Below the pieces are notes generated by a model. That model saw nothing but the letters and a program-made list of their open reading frames with translations. It had not been told where the DNA came from and did not search any database. The translations under genes and the position numbers were made by a program. Shown here piece by piece: positions 19,179-27,952 of a stretch of 64,000 nt of DNA. The number at the start of each line of letters is the position of its first letter. The first letter of the stretch is position 1. Origin of the DNA: Stenotrophomonas sp. WZN-1 (GTDB lineage Bacteria; Pseudomonadota; Gammaproteobacteria; Xanthomonadales; Xanthomonadaceae); the NCBI RefSeq assembly GCF_002192255.1, contig NZ_CP021768.1, positions 1,072,001 to 1,136,000 on the forward strand. Reading direction: 5' to 3'.

Positions 19179-19682
19179 ATGCTCTTCTACATGAACAGCA
19201 CCCGTCTCCTGCTGGGCCGTCATTCCAGTATCGGCCAGAGCTACATCCTCACGACGAACGTGCATGGCCGGGCGGCTCTGTTCGCCAATGACGCCGTTGT
19301 GGTTACCGCCATGCAGGAGTTCCAGCGTCTTGATCTGGAAGCTCTGACCCATTCGATCGCCTACGTGGTCATGCCGGATCACGTCCACTGGTTGATGCAG
19401 CTGCGCGCGGCATCGCTCGACGTTGTCATGAAGCGCTTCAAGTCGCGTACGGCGGTGTACGCAAACAGGGTGCTGGGCAGGGTGGGGCGCTTCTGGCAGT
19501 CCTGCTATCACGATCACGCGATCCGCTCTGATGAATCGCTGTTCCGGCACGCAATGTATGTGATGGCGAATCCGATCAGGGCGGGGCTGGCAACGCAGCT
19601 TGGCGAGTACCCGCATGCGTGGTGTGAGTGGGAACTCGACGATTCCTGTGTCAAGGACGAGTTCATTGGGGCTGACAGATAG
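19179..19682 (+). CDS. REP-associated tyrosine transposase (RAYT)
   Basis: About 167 residues (start uncertain: ATG 19167, 19179 or 19191). It belongs to the IS200/IS605-like Y1 HUH superfamily: the HUH metal motif is in VVMPDHVHWLM, and the conserved YVMANPIRAGL contains the expected catalytic tyrosine region. The N-terminus TRLLLGRHSS is typical of this group. It is flanked by palindromes of one family on both sides, and the downstream palindrome starts at the last base of its stop codon. RAYTs are domesticated single-copy enzymes thought to move or maintain REP elements. No insertion-sequence ends are seen. Confidence 0.9.
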   Translation: MLFYMNSTRLLLGRHSSIGQSYILTTNVHGRAALFANDAVVVTAMQEFQRLDLEALTHSIAYVVMPDHVHWLMQLRAASLDVVMKRFKSRTAVYANRVLGRVGRFWQSCYHDHAIRSDESLFRHAMYVMANPIRAGLATQLGEYPHAWCEWELDDSCVKDEFIGADR

Positions 19683-19775
19683 TGCCAACCAAGGTTGGCA
19701 CCCACCGAAAGCAGGTTCCGACCTTTGTGGGCACCTACCCAAACCAGGCTCCAACCTTGGTGGGCAACCAGCGGA
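19682..19775. repeat. REP palindrome and degenerate copies downstream of the RAYT
   Basis: GTGCCAACCAAGGTTGGCAC (19682-19701) is followed by CCACC. At least two degenerate copies come next, containing TTCCGACCTTTGTGGGCACC and CTCCAACCTTGGTGGGC. The G of the RAYT stop codon is the first base of the palindrome. Confidence 0.8.
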
Positions 19776-19783
19776 CGCTATGG

Positions 19784-20602
19784 TCAGCGCTTCTGCGCGA
19801 ACAGCCACGCCCACATTGCAGGGTCCGCATAGGTGGCGTCCCAGGCGTTGTGGTTGCCTTCCGGGTACTCGGTGTAGCGCACGTCGCGCGCGTGGGTGCT
19901 CTGGAATGCGGCGTGCAGCCTGCGGTCATCGTCCGGTGGCACCACCTCGTCCAGCGCACCGTGGAAGATCCAGATCGGCGTGTGCTGCAAGCGTTGCGCG
20001 ATCACGGCATACGGATCGGCTTCCTGCGCGACCTGCTCGACGAACAGAGTCGGGCGCTTCGCGCGTGGCGCAAGTACCGCGCCGCACACGGGCACGATCG
20101 CGGCAAAGCGGTGCGGGTCGTCCAGCGCAATGTTCCAGCTGCCGTAGCCGCCCATCGACATGCCGGTCAGGTACTGCCGCGCCGGGTCGGCGCCGAACTC
20201 AGCAATGGTCGCGTCCAGCGCGGCCACTGCCGCACGATTGTTGCGGCCACTCCATTCCTCGTGGCCTGGTACCTGCGGGAACACCACCAGGGCAGGGAAG
20301 TCGGGATGCTCGCGCAGGTAGGGTCCAAGCCCGGCCCGAGTCTGCTTGACACCGTCTCCGCCGCGTTCGCCCGAACCGTGCAGGAACAGGACCACCGGGA
20401 CCTTGGAGGCTGCGGGCGTTCCTCCGCGAGGGCTGCGGGCCTGCAGGCCCGCAGGAATGAATACCTGGTAGTAAGCCGTGTGTCCGTCCACCTTCACCGC
20501 GCGTGCTTCGAAGCGACCACGCGCGTTGTCCGGCAGCGAAGTGCAACCGCTCATCATCAGAAGGGCCAGCAATGGCAGCCAGCGGAACAGCAGACGGACC
20601 AT
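19784..20602 (-). CDS. Secreted esterase/peptidase-like lipoprotein
   Basis: 272 residues from ATG 20602. The signal peptide ends in MMSGC, a plausible lipoprotein cleavage site with Cys about 20. The alpha/beta-hydrolase core has VLFLHGSGERGGDG, the nucleophile elbow GMSMGGYGSWNIAL and a C-terminal EGNHNAWDATY segment with the likely catalytic His. The HGxGERG and GxSxGGxG pattern is that of the predicted peptidase/feruloyl-esterase-like group (COG4099). Substrate unknown. It is convergent with the RAYT. Confidence 0.85.
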   Translation of the reverse strand: MVRLLFRWLPLLALLMMSGCTSLPDNARGRFEARAVKVDGHTAYYQVFIPAGLQARSPRGGTPAASKVPVVLFLHGSGERGGDGVKQTRAGLGPYLREHPDFPALVVFPQVPGHEEWSGRNNRAAVAALDATIAEFGADPARQYLTGMSMGGYGSWNIALDDPHRFAAIVPVCGAVLAPRAKRPTLFVEQVAQEADPYAVIAQRLQHTPIWIFHGALDEVVPPDDDRRLHAAFQSTHARDVRYTEYPEGNHNAWDATYADPAMWAWLFAQKR

Positions 20603-20672
20603 GGGGTTTCCCGAAGCAGCGAGATCGCCTGCATCGTAGTCCGCCCCCTTCGATCCGGCATCATGCGCCGCG

Positions 20673-20939
20673 TCACTCCGGGCGCGGGAAGCTGGCGATG
20701 ATGTCCAGCTGCTCCTGCGCTTCGGCATTGCCGGCAGCAGCAGCGGCCTGCACCTGCGCGATGTCCGGGTGCAGCACCACAAGCAGCGGGTTCTCGCAGA
20801 CCGGGCAGTCGTACTCGGTGGCGTCCTCGTCCAGTTCCATCTCCATGGCGCGCGAGCTGCCCTTCCATTCGCAGGCCGGGCAAGTGTGCTGCTGGTCGCG
20901 CCAGCCGGGCTCGAAGTAGTTTTCGATCGTTGTTGCCAT
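20673..20939 (-). CDS. Small zinc-ribbon protein
   Basis: 88 residues. Two CPxC knuckles (TCPACEWKG near residue 19 and YDCPVCENP near residue 44), 26 residues apart, would bind one zinc ion. The C-terminal half is an Ala/Gln/Glu-rich helix. I do not recognise the family. It lies between mgtE and the esterase on the same strand and is probably an independent gene. Confidence 0.65.
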   Translation of the reverse strand: MATTIENYFEPGWRDQQHTCPACEWKGSSRAMEMELDEDATEYDCPVCENPLLVVLHPDIAQVQAAAAAGNAEAQEQLDIIASFPRPE

Positions 20940-20959
20940 GGGATGTTCCAGTTGGGATC

Positions 20960-20992
20960 GGGTCAGCGCCCCGCGTGGCGGGGATCCGACCC
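20960..20992. repeat. Inverted repeat GGGTC...GACCC
   Basis: An imperfect hairpin of about 14 bp (GGGTCAGCGCCCCGC against GCGGGGATCCGACCC) lies between mgtE and the zinc-ribbon gene. A related GGGGTCGGA...TCCGACCCC structure is at 25014-25053, so this is probably a dispersed element. Confidence 0.6.
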
Positions 20993-21000
20993 TGCAGGGT

Positions 21001-22362
21001 TCAGTGCAGCAGCACCAGCGTGGCCAGGCCGAGGAAGGTGAAGAAGCCCATCGAGTCGGTCACGGCGGTCAGGAAGATGCCGCTGGCCAGCGCCGGGTCG
21101 AAGCCGAAGCGTTTCAGGGTCAGTGGCACCAGCACGCCGGCCAGTGCGGCGAACAACAGGTTGCAGGTCAGCGCGATGGCGATCACCGCCGACAGCCCGG
21201 GCGAGTGGAACCAGGCCAGCACGATCAGCCCCAGCACGGAACCCAGCATCACGCCGTTCAACAAGGCGACCCGCACTTCCTTCCACAGCAGCGTGCGCGC
21301 GTTGGACGCGCCCACCTGGCCCAGTGCCAGGCCGCGCACCATCAGCGCCAGCACCTGGGTGCCGGCATTGCCGCCCAGGCCCGCCACGATCGGCATCAGC
21401 ACGGCCAGCGCCACCAGCTTGTCGATGGTGCCTTCGAAGTGGCCGACCACGCTGGAGGCCAGGAAGGCGGTGCACAGGTTCACCGACAGCCACATCAGGC
21501 GCCGGCGCATGGCGCGCCAGACCGGGCTGAACAGGTCCTCGTCCTCGTCCAGGCCGGCGGCGCCCAGCGCCTGGTGCTCGGCCTGGCCACGGATGATGTC
21601 GACCACGTCATCGATGGTGATGCGGCCGATCAGGATGTTGTTGTCGTCCACCACCGGCGCGGAGATCCAGTCATGGTCGGAGAACTGGCGGGCGACCTCC
21701 TGGTCGCTCTCGCCGACGTCGATGGCCGGCTGCTCGTCGTCGATCAGGCGGTTGATCGGGGTGGTGTCCTCGTGGGTCACCAGTGCCGCCAGCGACACCC
21801 GGCCGAGGTACTGGTGGCGCCGGCTGACCACGAACAGGTGGTCGGTGTGGTCCGGCAGTTCGCCGCGCAGGCGCAGGTAGCGCAGCACCACGTCGACGTT
21901 GACGTCGGCGCGCACGGTCACCACGTCCGGGTTCATCAGGCGGCCGGCGCTGTCCTCGGGATAGGACAGCACCTGTTCCAGGCGCTCGCGGTTCTCGCGG
22001 TCCATCGACTTGAGGACCTCGTCGATGACCGTATCCGGCAGGTCTTCGACCAGGTCGGCCAGATCGTCGATGTCCAGGTCTTCGACCGCGGCGATGATCT
22101 CGTCCGGGTCCATGTCCGCGAGCAGGCTCTCGCGCACGTCTTCACCGACGTGGACCAGCACCTCGCCGTCATCTTCCGGATCGACCAGTCCCCACACCAC
22201 CTCGCGCTTGCCTGGCGGCAGCGATTCAAGCAGGTTGCCGATCTCGGCCGGGGCCAGGGTGTTGACCAGCCGACGTACCGGGCCCAGCCGGCCGCTGTCC
22301 AGTGCATCGGACAACATCCGCAGTTGGCGCGCAGTCTTGTCGTGGCGTACAGCTTCAGCCAT
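21001..22362 (-). CDS. mgtE: Magnesium transporter MgtE
   Basis: 453 residues from ATG 22362. The N-terminal superhelical domain (about 20-130) is followed by two CBS domains (about 135-260), a plug helix and five transmembrane helices (about 285-450). The pore segment containing GLGGNAGTQ and the conserved acidic TM5 residue region (LTAVTDSMGFFTFLGL) are present. MgtE is a gated Mg2+ channel closed by Mg2+ binding to its CBS and N domains. It follows ptsI after 147 bp containing a palindrome. No M-box-like leader is apparent. Confidence 0.95.
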   Translation of the reverse strand: MAEAVRHDKTARQLRMLSDALDSGRLGPVRRLVNTLAPAEIGNLLESLPPGKREVVWGLVDPEDDGEVLVHVGEDVRESLLADMDPDEIIAAVEDLDIDDLADLVEDLPDTVIDEVLKSMDRENRERLEQVLSYPEDSAGRLMNPDVVTVRADVNVDVVLRYLRLRGELPDHTDHLFVVSRRHQYLGRVSLAALVTHEDTTPINRLIDDEQPAIDVGESDQEVARQFSDHDWISAPVVDDNNILIGRITIDDVVDIIRGQAEHQALGAAGLDEDEDLFSPVWRAMRRRLMWLSVNLCTAFLASSVVGHFEGTIDKLVALAVLMPIVAGLGGNAGTQVLALMVRGLALGQVGASNARTLLWKEVRVALLNGVMLGSVLGLIVLAWFHSPGLSAVIAIALTCNLLFAALAGVLVPLTLKRFGFDPALASGIFLTAVTDSMGFFTFLGLATLVLLH

Positions 22363-22474
22363 CGCAGCTCCCGCGGGATAAGAAAAGCCGCGATCCCGGC
22401 AAGGATGCGGCAACAGGGGTGTTCAGCGCGTCATTATCGCAAGGGGATGTTTCAGCGCATAGCCGCCGGGCGGT

Positions 22475-22503
22475 GGTAGTGCCGGCCAGCGGCCGGCACT
22501 ACC
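22475..22503. repeat. REP palindrome GGTAGTGCCGGCC...GGCCGGCACTACC
   Basis: A perfect 13-bp inverted repeat with a 3-nt loop (AGC) between ptsI and mgtE. A shorter relative occurs at 25188-25211. It could terminate the ptsI transcript before mgtE. Confidence 0.8.
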
Positions 22504-22509
22504 TGGTGG

Positions 22510-24279
22510 TCAGGGCGTATCCGCCACCAGCGCCAGCCAGCGCTCAATGGCGCGGCGGTCGCGCGCGGCCAGCAGCTTCGGCGCACGGGCGCGCAGCGCA
22601 CCCAGATCGGCTTCGCGGATCGCGCGGCGCACCTCCAGCAACGTACCGGGATGCAGGCTGAACTCGCTCAGGCCCAGCGCCAGCAGCAGCGGGGTCATCC
22701 GCGCATCACCGGCCATCTCGCCGCAGACCGCCACCGGGACGCGGTGGCGTGCGCCGGTCTCGATCACCATCTGCAACAGCCGCAGCACTGCCGGGTGCAA
22801 CGGTGAATACAACTCACCCAGCGCCTCGTTGTTGCGGTCGGCGGCCAGCAGGTACTGCACCAGGTCATTGGTGCCGATCGACAGGAAATCGACCAGATCG
22901 ATGAAACTCTCCAGCGCCAGCGCCGCGGCCGGTACTTCGATCATCGCGCCCAGCGGCACGTGCTCGGACACCATGTGGCCTTCGCTGCGCAGCTGTTCGC
23001 CCAGCTTGAGCATGCGCCGGCGTACCGCCAGCAGTTCCTCGCGGGTGCTGACCATCGGCACCAGCACGCGCAGCTTGCCGTAGGCCGAGGCGCGCAGGAT
23101 CGCGCGCAGCTGGGTATCGGCCACCTTGGGCCGCGCCAGCGACAGGCGCACGCCGCGCAGGCCCAGTGCCGGGTTCTCTTCGTTGCTCAGGGTCAGGCCG
23201 GTGCGATCGGCCTTGTCCGCACCCAGGTCGAGCGTGCGGATGGTCACCGGCCGGCCGCTCATGCCCAGTGCGGCATCACGGTAGGTCTGGAACTGTTCTT
23301 CTTCATCCGGCAGTTCGTTGCGCTGCAGGAACAGGAATTCGGTGCGGTACAGGCCCAGCCCCTGGGCACCCAGCGCATGCGCCTGGGTGACGTCCTCCAG
23401 CGACTCGGCGTTGGCCAGCAGGGCGATGTCGACCTGGTCGCGGGTACGGCTGGGCTTGCTGCGCAGGCGGCCAAGTTCACGCTGCTCGCGCGCGTGTTCC
23501 TTCAGGCGCGCACGGTAATCCCGCAGGTTGTCGGCCAGCGGATTGGCGGTGATGCTGCCGTCGGCACCGTCGATGATCAGCACGTCGCCGTCGGCGATGC
23601 GGCTGAGCAGCTGCGGCACGTTGACGATCAGGGGCAGGTGCAGGCTGCGCGCCAGGATGGCGCTGTGCGACAGCGCGCTGCCGGCGGCTGTGACGATGCC
23701 GACCACGCCCTGCGCCTGCAGCTGCGCCAGTTCGGACGGAGCTATGTTGTCGCAGACCAGGATCTCGCCGGCCAGGCCCTTCATGATTGGAGGCCGTTCG
23801 GGTTGCAGGAAGGCGTGGATGCGGCCGATCACATGGTCGAGGTCGTCCATGCGGCTCTTCAGATAGGCATCGTCCATGCCATCGAAGACCTTGGCCAGGC
23901 GGTCACGCTGCAGGCGCAGCGCATAGCCGGCGCTGTACGGACCGCTGCGGATCAGTTCGTCCAGCCCGAACAGCAGTTCGGGGTCATCCAGCAGCAGTGC
24001 GTGCAGGTCGAGGAACTCGCCCACTTCCTGGTTCAGTGCACCCTGCAGGCGCTGCCGCAGCTCGTGCATTTCCGTGCGTGCGGCATCCACTGCACGGTGC
24101 AGCCGGGCCAGCTCGGCCTCGACCTGGTGGGCGGCCACGCGTTGCTCAGCCACTTCCAGTGCATGCGGCAGTCGCACGCGGGCCCGACCCATCGCCGTTC
24201 CGCGCGCGGCGCCGTGGCCGGCCAACAGCTGTACCGGCCGTTGGCCGGAAGGGACCTGGCCGGCGCGTGCGCGTGGCAC
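22510..24279 (-). CDS. ptsI: PTS enzyme I (phosphoenolpyruvate-protein phosphotransferase)
   Basis: 589 residues from GTG 24279, three bases after the HPr stop codon. It takes phosphate from PEP and passes it to HPr. The active-site histidine is His205 in GSALSHSAILARS. The PEP-binding barrel signature SIGTNDLVQY and the C-terminal VCGEMAGD with the essential cysteine are intact. There is no N-terminal GAF domain, so this is the ordinary EI form and not EI-Ntr. The N-terminal GHGAARGTAMGRARV matches the usual GxxASxGxxxG start, which supports the early GTG. Confidence 0.95.
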   Translation of the reverse strand: MPRARAGQVPSGQRPVQLLAGHGAARGTAMGRARVRLPHALEVAEQRVAAHQVEAELARLHRAVDAARTEMHELRQRLQGALNQEVGEFLDLHALLLDDPELLFGLDELIRSGPYSAGYALRLQRDRLAKVFDGMDDAYLKSRMDDLDHVIGRIHAFLQPERPPIMKGLAGEILVCDNIAPSELAQLQAQGVVGIVTAAGSALSHSAILARSLHLPLIVNVPQLLSRIADGDVLIIDGADGSITANPLADNLRDYRARLKEHAREQRELGRLRSKPSRTRDQVDIALLANAESLEDVTQAHALGAQGLGLYRTEFLFLQRNELPDEEEQFQTYRDAALGMSGRPVTIRTLDLGADKADRTGLTLSNEENPALGLRGVRLSLARPKVADTQLRAILRASAYGKLRVLVPMVSTREELLAVRRRMLKLGEQLRSEGHMVSEHVPLGAMIEVPAAALALESFIDLVDFLSIGTNDLVQYLLAADRNNEALGELYSPLHPAVLRLLQMVIETGARHRVPVAVCGEMAGDARMTPLLLALGLSEFSLHPGTLLEVRRAIREADLGALRARAPKLLAARDRRAIERWLALVADTP

Positions 24280-24281
24280 GC

Positions 24282-24551
24282 TCAGCTGTCCTCGTCGAAG
24301 CGGCGTTCGAACAGGCCGACCACCGCTTCCATCGCGGCGGCTTCATCTTCGCCGTTGATGCGCACCGTCACGGGGGTACCCTGGCCGGCGGCCAGCAGCA
24401 TCACGCCCATGATGCTCTTGGCGTTGATCTCACGGCCCTTGGCGGCCATGGTCACGTTGCAGCGGAACGGCGCCAGGGTCTGCACCAGCTTGGCGGTGGC
24501 CCGGGCATGCAGGCCCAGGCGGTTGCTGACGGTGAGTTCTCGTTCAAGCAT
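24282..24551 (-). CDS. ptsH: HPr-family phosphocarrier protein
   Basis: 89 residues. His15 (RLGLHARAT) is the EI-dependent phosphorylation site, and Ser46 (INAKSIMGVM) lies in the motif used by HPr kinase. HprK is encoded 2.5 kb upstream in the same array, so Ser46 phosphorylation is plausible. It overlaps the EIIA-Man gene by 8 nt and ends 3 bp before ptsI. Confidence 0.96.
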   Translation of the reverse strand: MLERELTVSNRLGLHARATAKLVQTLAPFRCNVTMAAKGREINAKSIMGVMLLAAGQGTPVTVRINGEDEAAAMEAVVGLFERRFDEDS

Positions 24552-24936
24552 CGTCGACTATCGCTCCATTACGGGTACCCGCCGCGGCTGTGGCGGGCAG
24601 TTGATCCAGTCCCTGTTCCGGATAATTCATCACCCGCAGCAACATCGGCAGGCTCAGCGCCGACACCCGGCGAACCGGGGTCCCCAGCCGGGCCAGCTGC
24701 CCGGCAAGGTTGGCGGGGCTGGCGCCGTACAGGTCGGTCAGGATCAGCACGCCTTCACCACTGTCGACCCGCCGCAGGGCGGCCGAGGCGAGTGGGAGCA
24801 GGGCGTCCAGGTCTGCGTCGAACGGTACTTCGAAAGCTTCGGTTTTCAGCGGCAACTGCCGCAGGAGCCGGGTCGCCACGTCAAGCAGGGCGGTCCCGAC
24901 CCCGGGATGTGTTACGAGGAGAATGCCACAGGTCAT
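24544..24936 (-). CDS. Mannose-type PTS EIIA protein
   Basis: 130 residues. A stand-alone EIIA-Man domain with active-site His10 in GILLVTHPGVG and the DLYGASPANLAG region. No EIIB, EIIC or EIID partner is encoded here. It therefore probably acts as a phosphorylation-dependent regulator, as inferred for similar incomplete PTS systems in other proteobacteria. It overlaps HPr by 8 nt. Confidence 0.93.
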   Translation of the reverse strand: MTCGILLVTHPGVGTALLDVATRLLRQLPLKTEAFEVPFDADLDALLPLASAALRRVDSGEGVLILTDLYGASPANLAGQLARLGTPVRRVSALSLPMLLRVMNYPEQGLDQLPATAAAGTRNGAIVDDA

Positions 24937-25243
24937 TACTGCACGTTAACAGGTCAAGGTGAATCGGCGATAGCAGCAGATGAGGGGCACTGTGTCCCGT
25001 ATTCAGCGTTGCTGGGGTCGGAGCCCTTTTCCGTTGGAAAAGGATCCGACCCCATCCGTTTTTCGATGCCTGGCAGAGATTCATCCACGCATGGCGTGGA
25101 TCCATCGTGTCGACCAAGGTCGACACCCACCAACAGCACACCGCACCGCCATCCCACGGAAGCCGCTTTTGCTGTTGCTTTTGCTGTTGCCGGCCAGCAG
25201 CCGGCACTACCAGCGGGTGCCGGGCGCAGCCCGGCCGAGCCCC
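24937..25243. repeat. Gene-free gap with four repeat types
   Basis: This 307-bp stretch between rapZ and the EIIA gene holds a hairpin GGGGTCGGA...TCCGACCCC (25014-25053), a SMAG half-palindrome (25082-25103), GTGTCGACCAAGGTCGACAC (25108-25127) with CCACC, and GCCGGCCAGCAGCCGGCACTACC (25189-25211). A TTTTGCTGTTGC direct repeat precedes the last. No coding signal was seen. The gap splits the otherwise compact rapZ-PTS array. Confidence 0.75.
25014..25053. repeat. GGGGTCGGA...TCCGACCCC hairpin
   Basis: Arms of about 17 nt with single-base bulges (GGGGTCGGAGCCCTTTTCC against GGAAAAGGATCCGACCCC) around a GTT loop. It lies in the rapZ-EIIA gap and is related to 20960-20992. Confidence 0.75.
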
Positions 25244-26128
25244 TCAATCCTGTTCACGGTGGTAGGTGGCCACGTCTTCCCAGCCCATCTCGCGGGCATG
25301 CCGGGCCATGCGCTCGGCCAGGAACACCGAACGATGCTTGCCGCCGGTGCAGCCGAACGCCACGGTCACATAGCTGCGAGTGCCATCGCCCAGTTTCGGC
25401 AACCAGGTATCGAGGAAATCCATCAGCTGGGCCAGGTAGCGCTGCACGTCCGGCTGCGCCTCCAGGTAGTCGCGCACGCCGGGCTCGCGGCCGCTGAGCG
25501 CGCGCAGGTCCGGGTCCCAGTGCGGATTGGGCAGCACGCGGGCGTCGAACACGAAGTCCGCCTCGGCCGGGACGCCGCGTTTGTAAGCGAACGATTCGAA
25601 CAGCAACGACAGGCTGGTGGCATGGTCCAGCGTGAACTCGGTGATGATCCGCCGCCGCAGCTGATGAACGTTGAGGTTGCTGGTATCGATCACCGCATCG
25701 GCCTCACGGCGCAGCGGCGCGGTCAGCTCGCGCTCGCGCGCGATCGCTTCGGGCAACGACAGGCCCAGCTGGCTCAGTGGATGGCGGCGACGGGTGTCGG
25801 CGTAGCGCTTGAGCACCGTTTCGTCGCTGGCCTCGAAGAACAGCACCTTCACTTCCACGCCGGCATCGGCGGCCAGCTGCCGCCAGTCGCCCAGCTGGCT
25901 CAGGTCGGCCTGGCCGCGCACGTCGATACCTACTGCCAGCCGGCGCGGCGCGCTGCCGTCGTGATTGGACAGCAGGCTGCGCACGAAGTCCGGCAGCAGG
26001 TGGATCGGCAGGTTGTCCGAGCAGTAGTAGTCCTGGTCCTCGAAGGTCTTCAGGGCGACGGATTTACCCGAGCCGGACAGGCCGCTGACGATGATCAGGG
26101 TCGGGGCGGTGGGGGTTGCGGTGCTCAT
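25244..26128 (-). CDS. rapZ: RNase adapter protein RapZ
   Basis: 294 residues. N-terminal P-loop GLSGSGKS (residues 16-23) and [15 protein letters not shown]; the C-terminal domain contains [11 protein letters not shown] and the HRExD end typical of RapZ, which in E. coli binds small RNAs and RNase E to control GlmS (amino-sugar synthesis). It lies between hprK and the PTS genes, a conserved linkage with rpoN and ptsN. Confidence 0.95.
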   Translation of the reverse strand: MSTATPTAPTLIIVSGLSGSGKSVALKTFEDQDYYCSDNLPIHLLPDFVRSLLSNHDGSAPRRLAVGIDVRGQADLSQLGDWRQLAADAGVEVKVLFFEASDETVLKRYADTRRRHPLSQLGLSLPEAIARERELTAPLRREADAVIDTSNLNVHQLRRRIITEFTLDHATSLSLLFESFAYKRGVPAEADFVFDARVLPNPHWDPDLRALSGREPGVRDYLEAQPDVQRYLAQLMDFLDTWLPKLGDGTRSYVTVAFGCTGGKHRSVFLAERMARHAREMGWEDVATYHREQD

Positions 26129-26155
26129 GGACAGGCTCTTCGAGGGGCAGGGGAA

Positions 26156-27106
26156 TCAGGGTGTTCGCCGTTCCAGCAGATTGCTGTGGCGGGCGATGAA
26201 CATGGCCGCAGGGTCGATGCCCTTGGTGCGCAGGATGTGCAGGCGGGTTGCGGCCTCGGTCAGCACGGCCAGGTTGCGGCCGGGCATCACCGGCAGGGTG
26301 ATCAGCGGAACATCCAGGTCCAGCACATGGCGGGTGCCCGAGTCGCCGGTCAGGCGCTCGTAGCCATGCGGGGTGGGTTCGGTCATCGGCTTGGTCAGGT
26401 GGACGATCAGCCGAAGGTACTTGTTCTTCTTTACAGCCGTATCGCCGAACATCTCGCGCACGTTCAGCACGCCCAGGCCGCGCACTTCCAGCAGGTCCTG
26501 CAGCAGTTCGGGGCAGGTGCCGTCGAGTACGTCAGGCGCGATCTGGGTGAATTCGGGCGCATCGTCGGCCACCAGTCGATGGCCGCGGCTGAGCAGTTCC
26601 AGGGCCAGCTCGCTCTTGCCCGACCCGGCCTCGCCGGTGATCAGCACGCCGATGGAATAGATCTCCATGAACACGCCGTGCAGGATCACCCGCGGCGCCA
26701 GCGTGCGCGCCAGATGGTAGGACAGGTGGTTGAGCAGTTCATGACCGCGCTTGGGCGACAGCCACAACGGTGTGCCGGATTCATCCGCTGCGGCGCGCAG
26801 GTCTTCCGGGCACGCCTGGTTGCGGGTCAGCACCAGCGCCAGCGGATGCGACTGCATGATCTTTTCGATGGTCTCCCAACGCTGGCGCGGTTCCAGCGCA
26901 TCCAGCCAGGACAGTTCCTCGGTGCCCAGGATCTGCACCTTGTTGGGATAGATCGCATTGAGGTAGCCGGCCAGCGACGGACGCCGCGAGACCGTGTTGC
27001 CGGCCTCCAGCTCGCGTTTCTCACCGGATTTGCCGGCGGCCCAGCGCAGCCCCAGCCGCTCGCGCTGCTGTTCGAACAGTTCACGGGCGGTGATGCTGGT
27101 ATTCAT
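26156..27106 (-). CDS. hprK: HPr kinase/phosphorylase
   Basis: 316 residues from ATG 27106. Walker A GEAGSGKS (158-165) is followed by the HprK signature [12 protein letters not shown] (207-218), and His145 of HGVFMEIY is conserved. It phosphorylates HPr Ser46 with ATP or PPi and also reverses the reaction. The start overlaps the ptsN stop by 4 nt (27103-27106). Confidence 0.95.
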   Translation of the reverse strand: MNTSITARELFEQQRERLGLRWAAGKSGEKRELEAGNTVSRRPSLAGYLNAIYPNKVQILGTEELSWLDALEPRQRWETIEKIMQSHPLALVLTRNQACPEDLRAAADESGTPLWLSPKRGHELLNHLSYHLARTLAPRVILHGVFMEIYSIGVLITGEAGSGKSELALELLSRGHRLVADDAPEFTQIAPDVLDGTCPELLQDLLEVRGLGVLNVREMFGDTAVKKNKYLRLIVHLTKPMTEPTPHGYERLTGDSGTRHVLDLDVPLITLPVMPGRNLAVLTEAATRLHILRTKGIDPAAMFIARHSNLLERRTP

Positions 27107-27555
27107 GCGGCGCTCGCAGGTGGGGTCATGTCCAGCGCCTCGCGCAGGGCCCGGGCATCGCCCGCGTCGCGCAGGGCCTGGCGGATGTCCGGTGCGGAAA
27201 ACAGCTCGGCCAGCTCGGACAGCAGCATCAGGTGCTGGTGGGTGTAGTGGGCGGGGACGGCCATCGCGAACACCAGGTCCACCGGCTCGTCGCCGCCGAA
27301 GTCGACCGGGGTCGTTAGCCGCAGCAGGGCGCCACGGGGGCGGTCCAGGGTCGGCGCGCGGCCGTGGGGGATGGCGATGCCATGGCCGATCGCGGTGCTG
27401 CCCAGGGCTTCGCGCTGGCACAGGTTCAGATAGATCTGTTCGGCGTTTGCCTGGCGGCAGGCCAGCAACCCGGCGGCGGCCTGCAGGACGCTGTCACGGT
27501 CGGTGGCCGTGCAGAGCTGGGTCTGCACGGCCGCCAGGAGGTCAGTCAGGGGCAT
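27103..27555 (-). CDS. ptsN: PTS EIIA-Ntr regulatory protein
   Basis: 150 residues, single EIIA-Fru/Ntr domain. Active-site histidine is His64 in [12 protein letters not shown]. It acts in phosphorylation-dependent regulation of, for example, potassium uptake and nitrogen metabolism. It is located between the hibernation factor and hprK downstream of rpoN. No GAF-containing EI-Ntr is encoded here, so its phosphate would have to come from the local EI/HPr or a distant ptsP. Confidence 0.95.
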   Translation of the reverse strand: MPLTDLLAAVQTQLCTATDRDSVLQAAAGLLACRQANAEQIYLNLCQREALGSTAIGHGIAIPHGRAPTLDRPRGALLRLTTPVDFGGDEPVDLVFAMAVPAHYTHQHLMLLSELAELFSAPDIRQALRDAGDARALREALDMTPPASAA

Positions 27556-27576
27556 GTCTGCGGGGAACGGTGGCGA

Positions 27577-27894
27577 TCAGCCACCATTGTCGCCCACCGG
27601 CAGCGGTGCGTGCTGCTGTTTTTTCTCCTTGTGCTTGATGACCAGGCGGTCAAGCTTGTCCGCAAGCAGGTCGATCGCGGCATACATGGTCTGGCCGCCG
27701 GCCTCGGCGTGCAGGGTCTGCCCCGGAATGTTGAGGCTGGCGTCGACGTGGTGTTCGGTCTTCTGCAGCTTGAGGGTCACCCGCGCTTCGCAGTGCTGGT
27801 CGAAGTGTTTCCCGATCCGGGCCAGCTTCTCCTCTACATAGGACTGCAGGGCCGGGGTGACTTCGACGTCTTTGCCAAACGTTTCGATGCGCAT
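27577..27894 (-). CDS. hpf: Ribosome hibernation-promoting factor
   Basis: 105 residues, the short HPF class. It has the beta-alpha-beta-beta-beta-alpha ribosome-binding domain with PALQSYVEEKLARI and DLLADKLDRLVIKHKEK. The C-terminal extension is only about ten residues, so it should support 100S formation through the short-HPF route. It lies immediately downstream of rpoN. Confidence 0.95.
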   Translation of the reverse strand: MRIETFGKDVEVTPALQSYVEEKLARIGKHFDQHCEARVTLKLQKTEHHVDASLNIPGQTLHAEAGGQTMYAAIDLLADKLDRLVIKHKEKKQQHAPLPVGDNGG

Positions 27895-27952
27895 CGGGTT
27901 TCTCCTGTGTTCGGATGTGCCAATGAACCTCTCCGCCGGGCGCGGCGGCGCG

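Noticed and set aside
22363..22474. Magnesium riboswitch upstream of mgtE
   Set aside because: The short leader has no conserved M-box-like stems that I can find.
20938..22479. 513-codon plus-strand frame
   Set aside because: Antisense to mgtE, low-complexity Gln/His-rich product.
22960..25497. 845-codon plus-strand frame
   Set aside because: Antisense to EI, HPr and EIIA-Man, which are unmistakable genes; its composition (His/Gln/Arg-rich) is that of a mirror frame.
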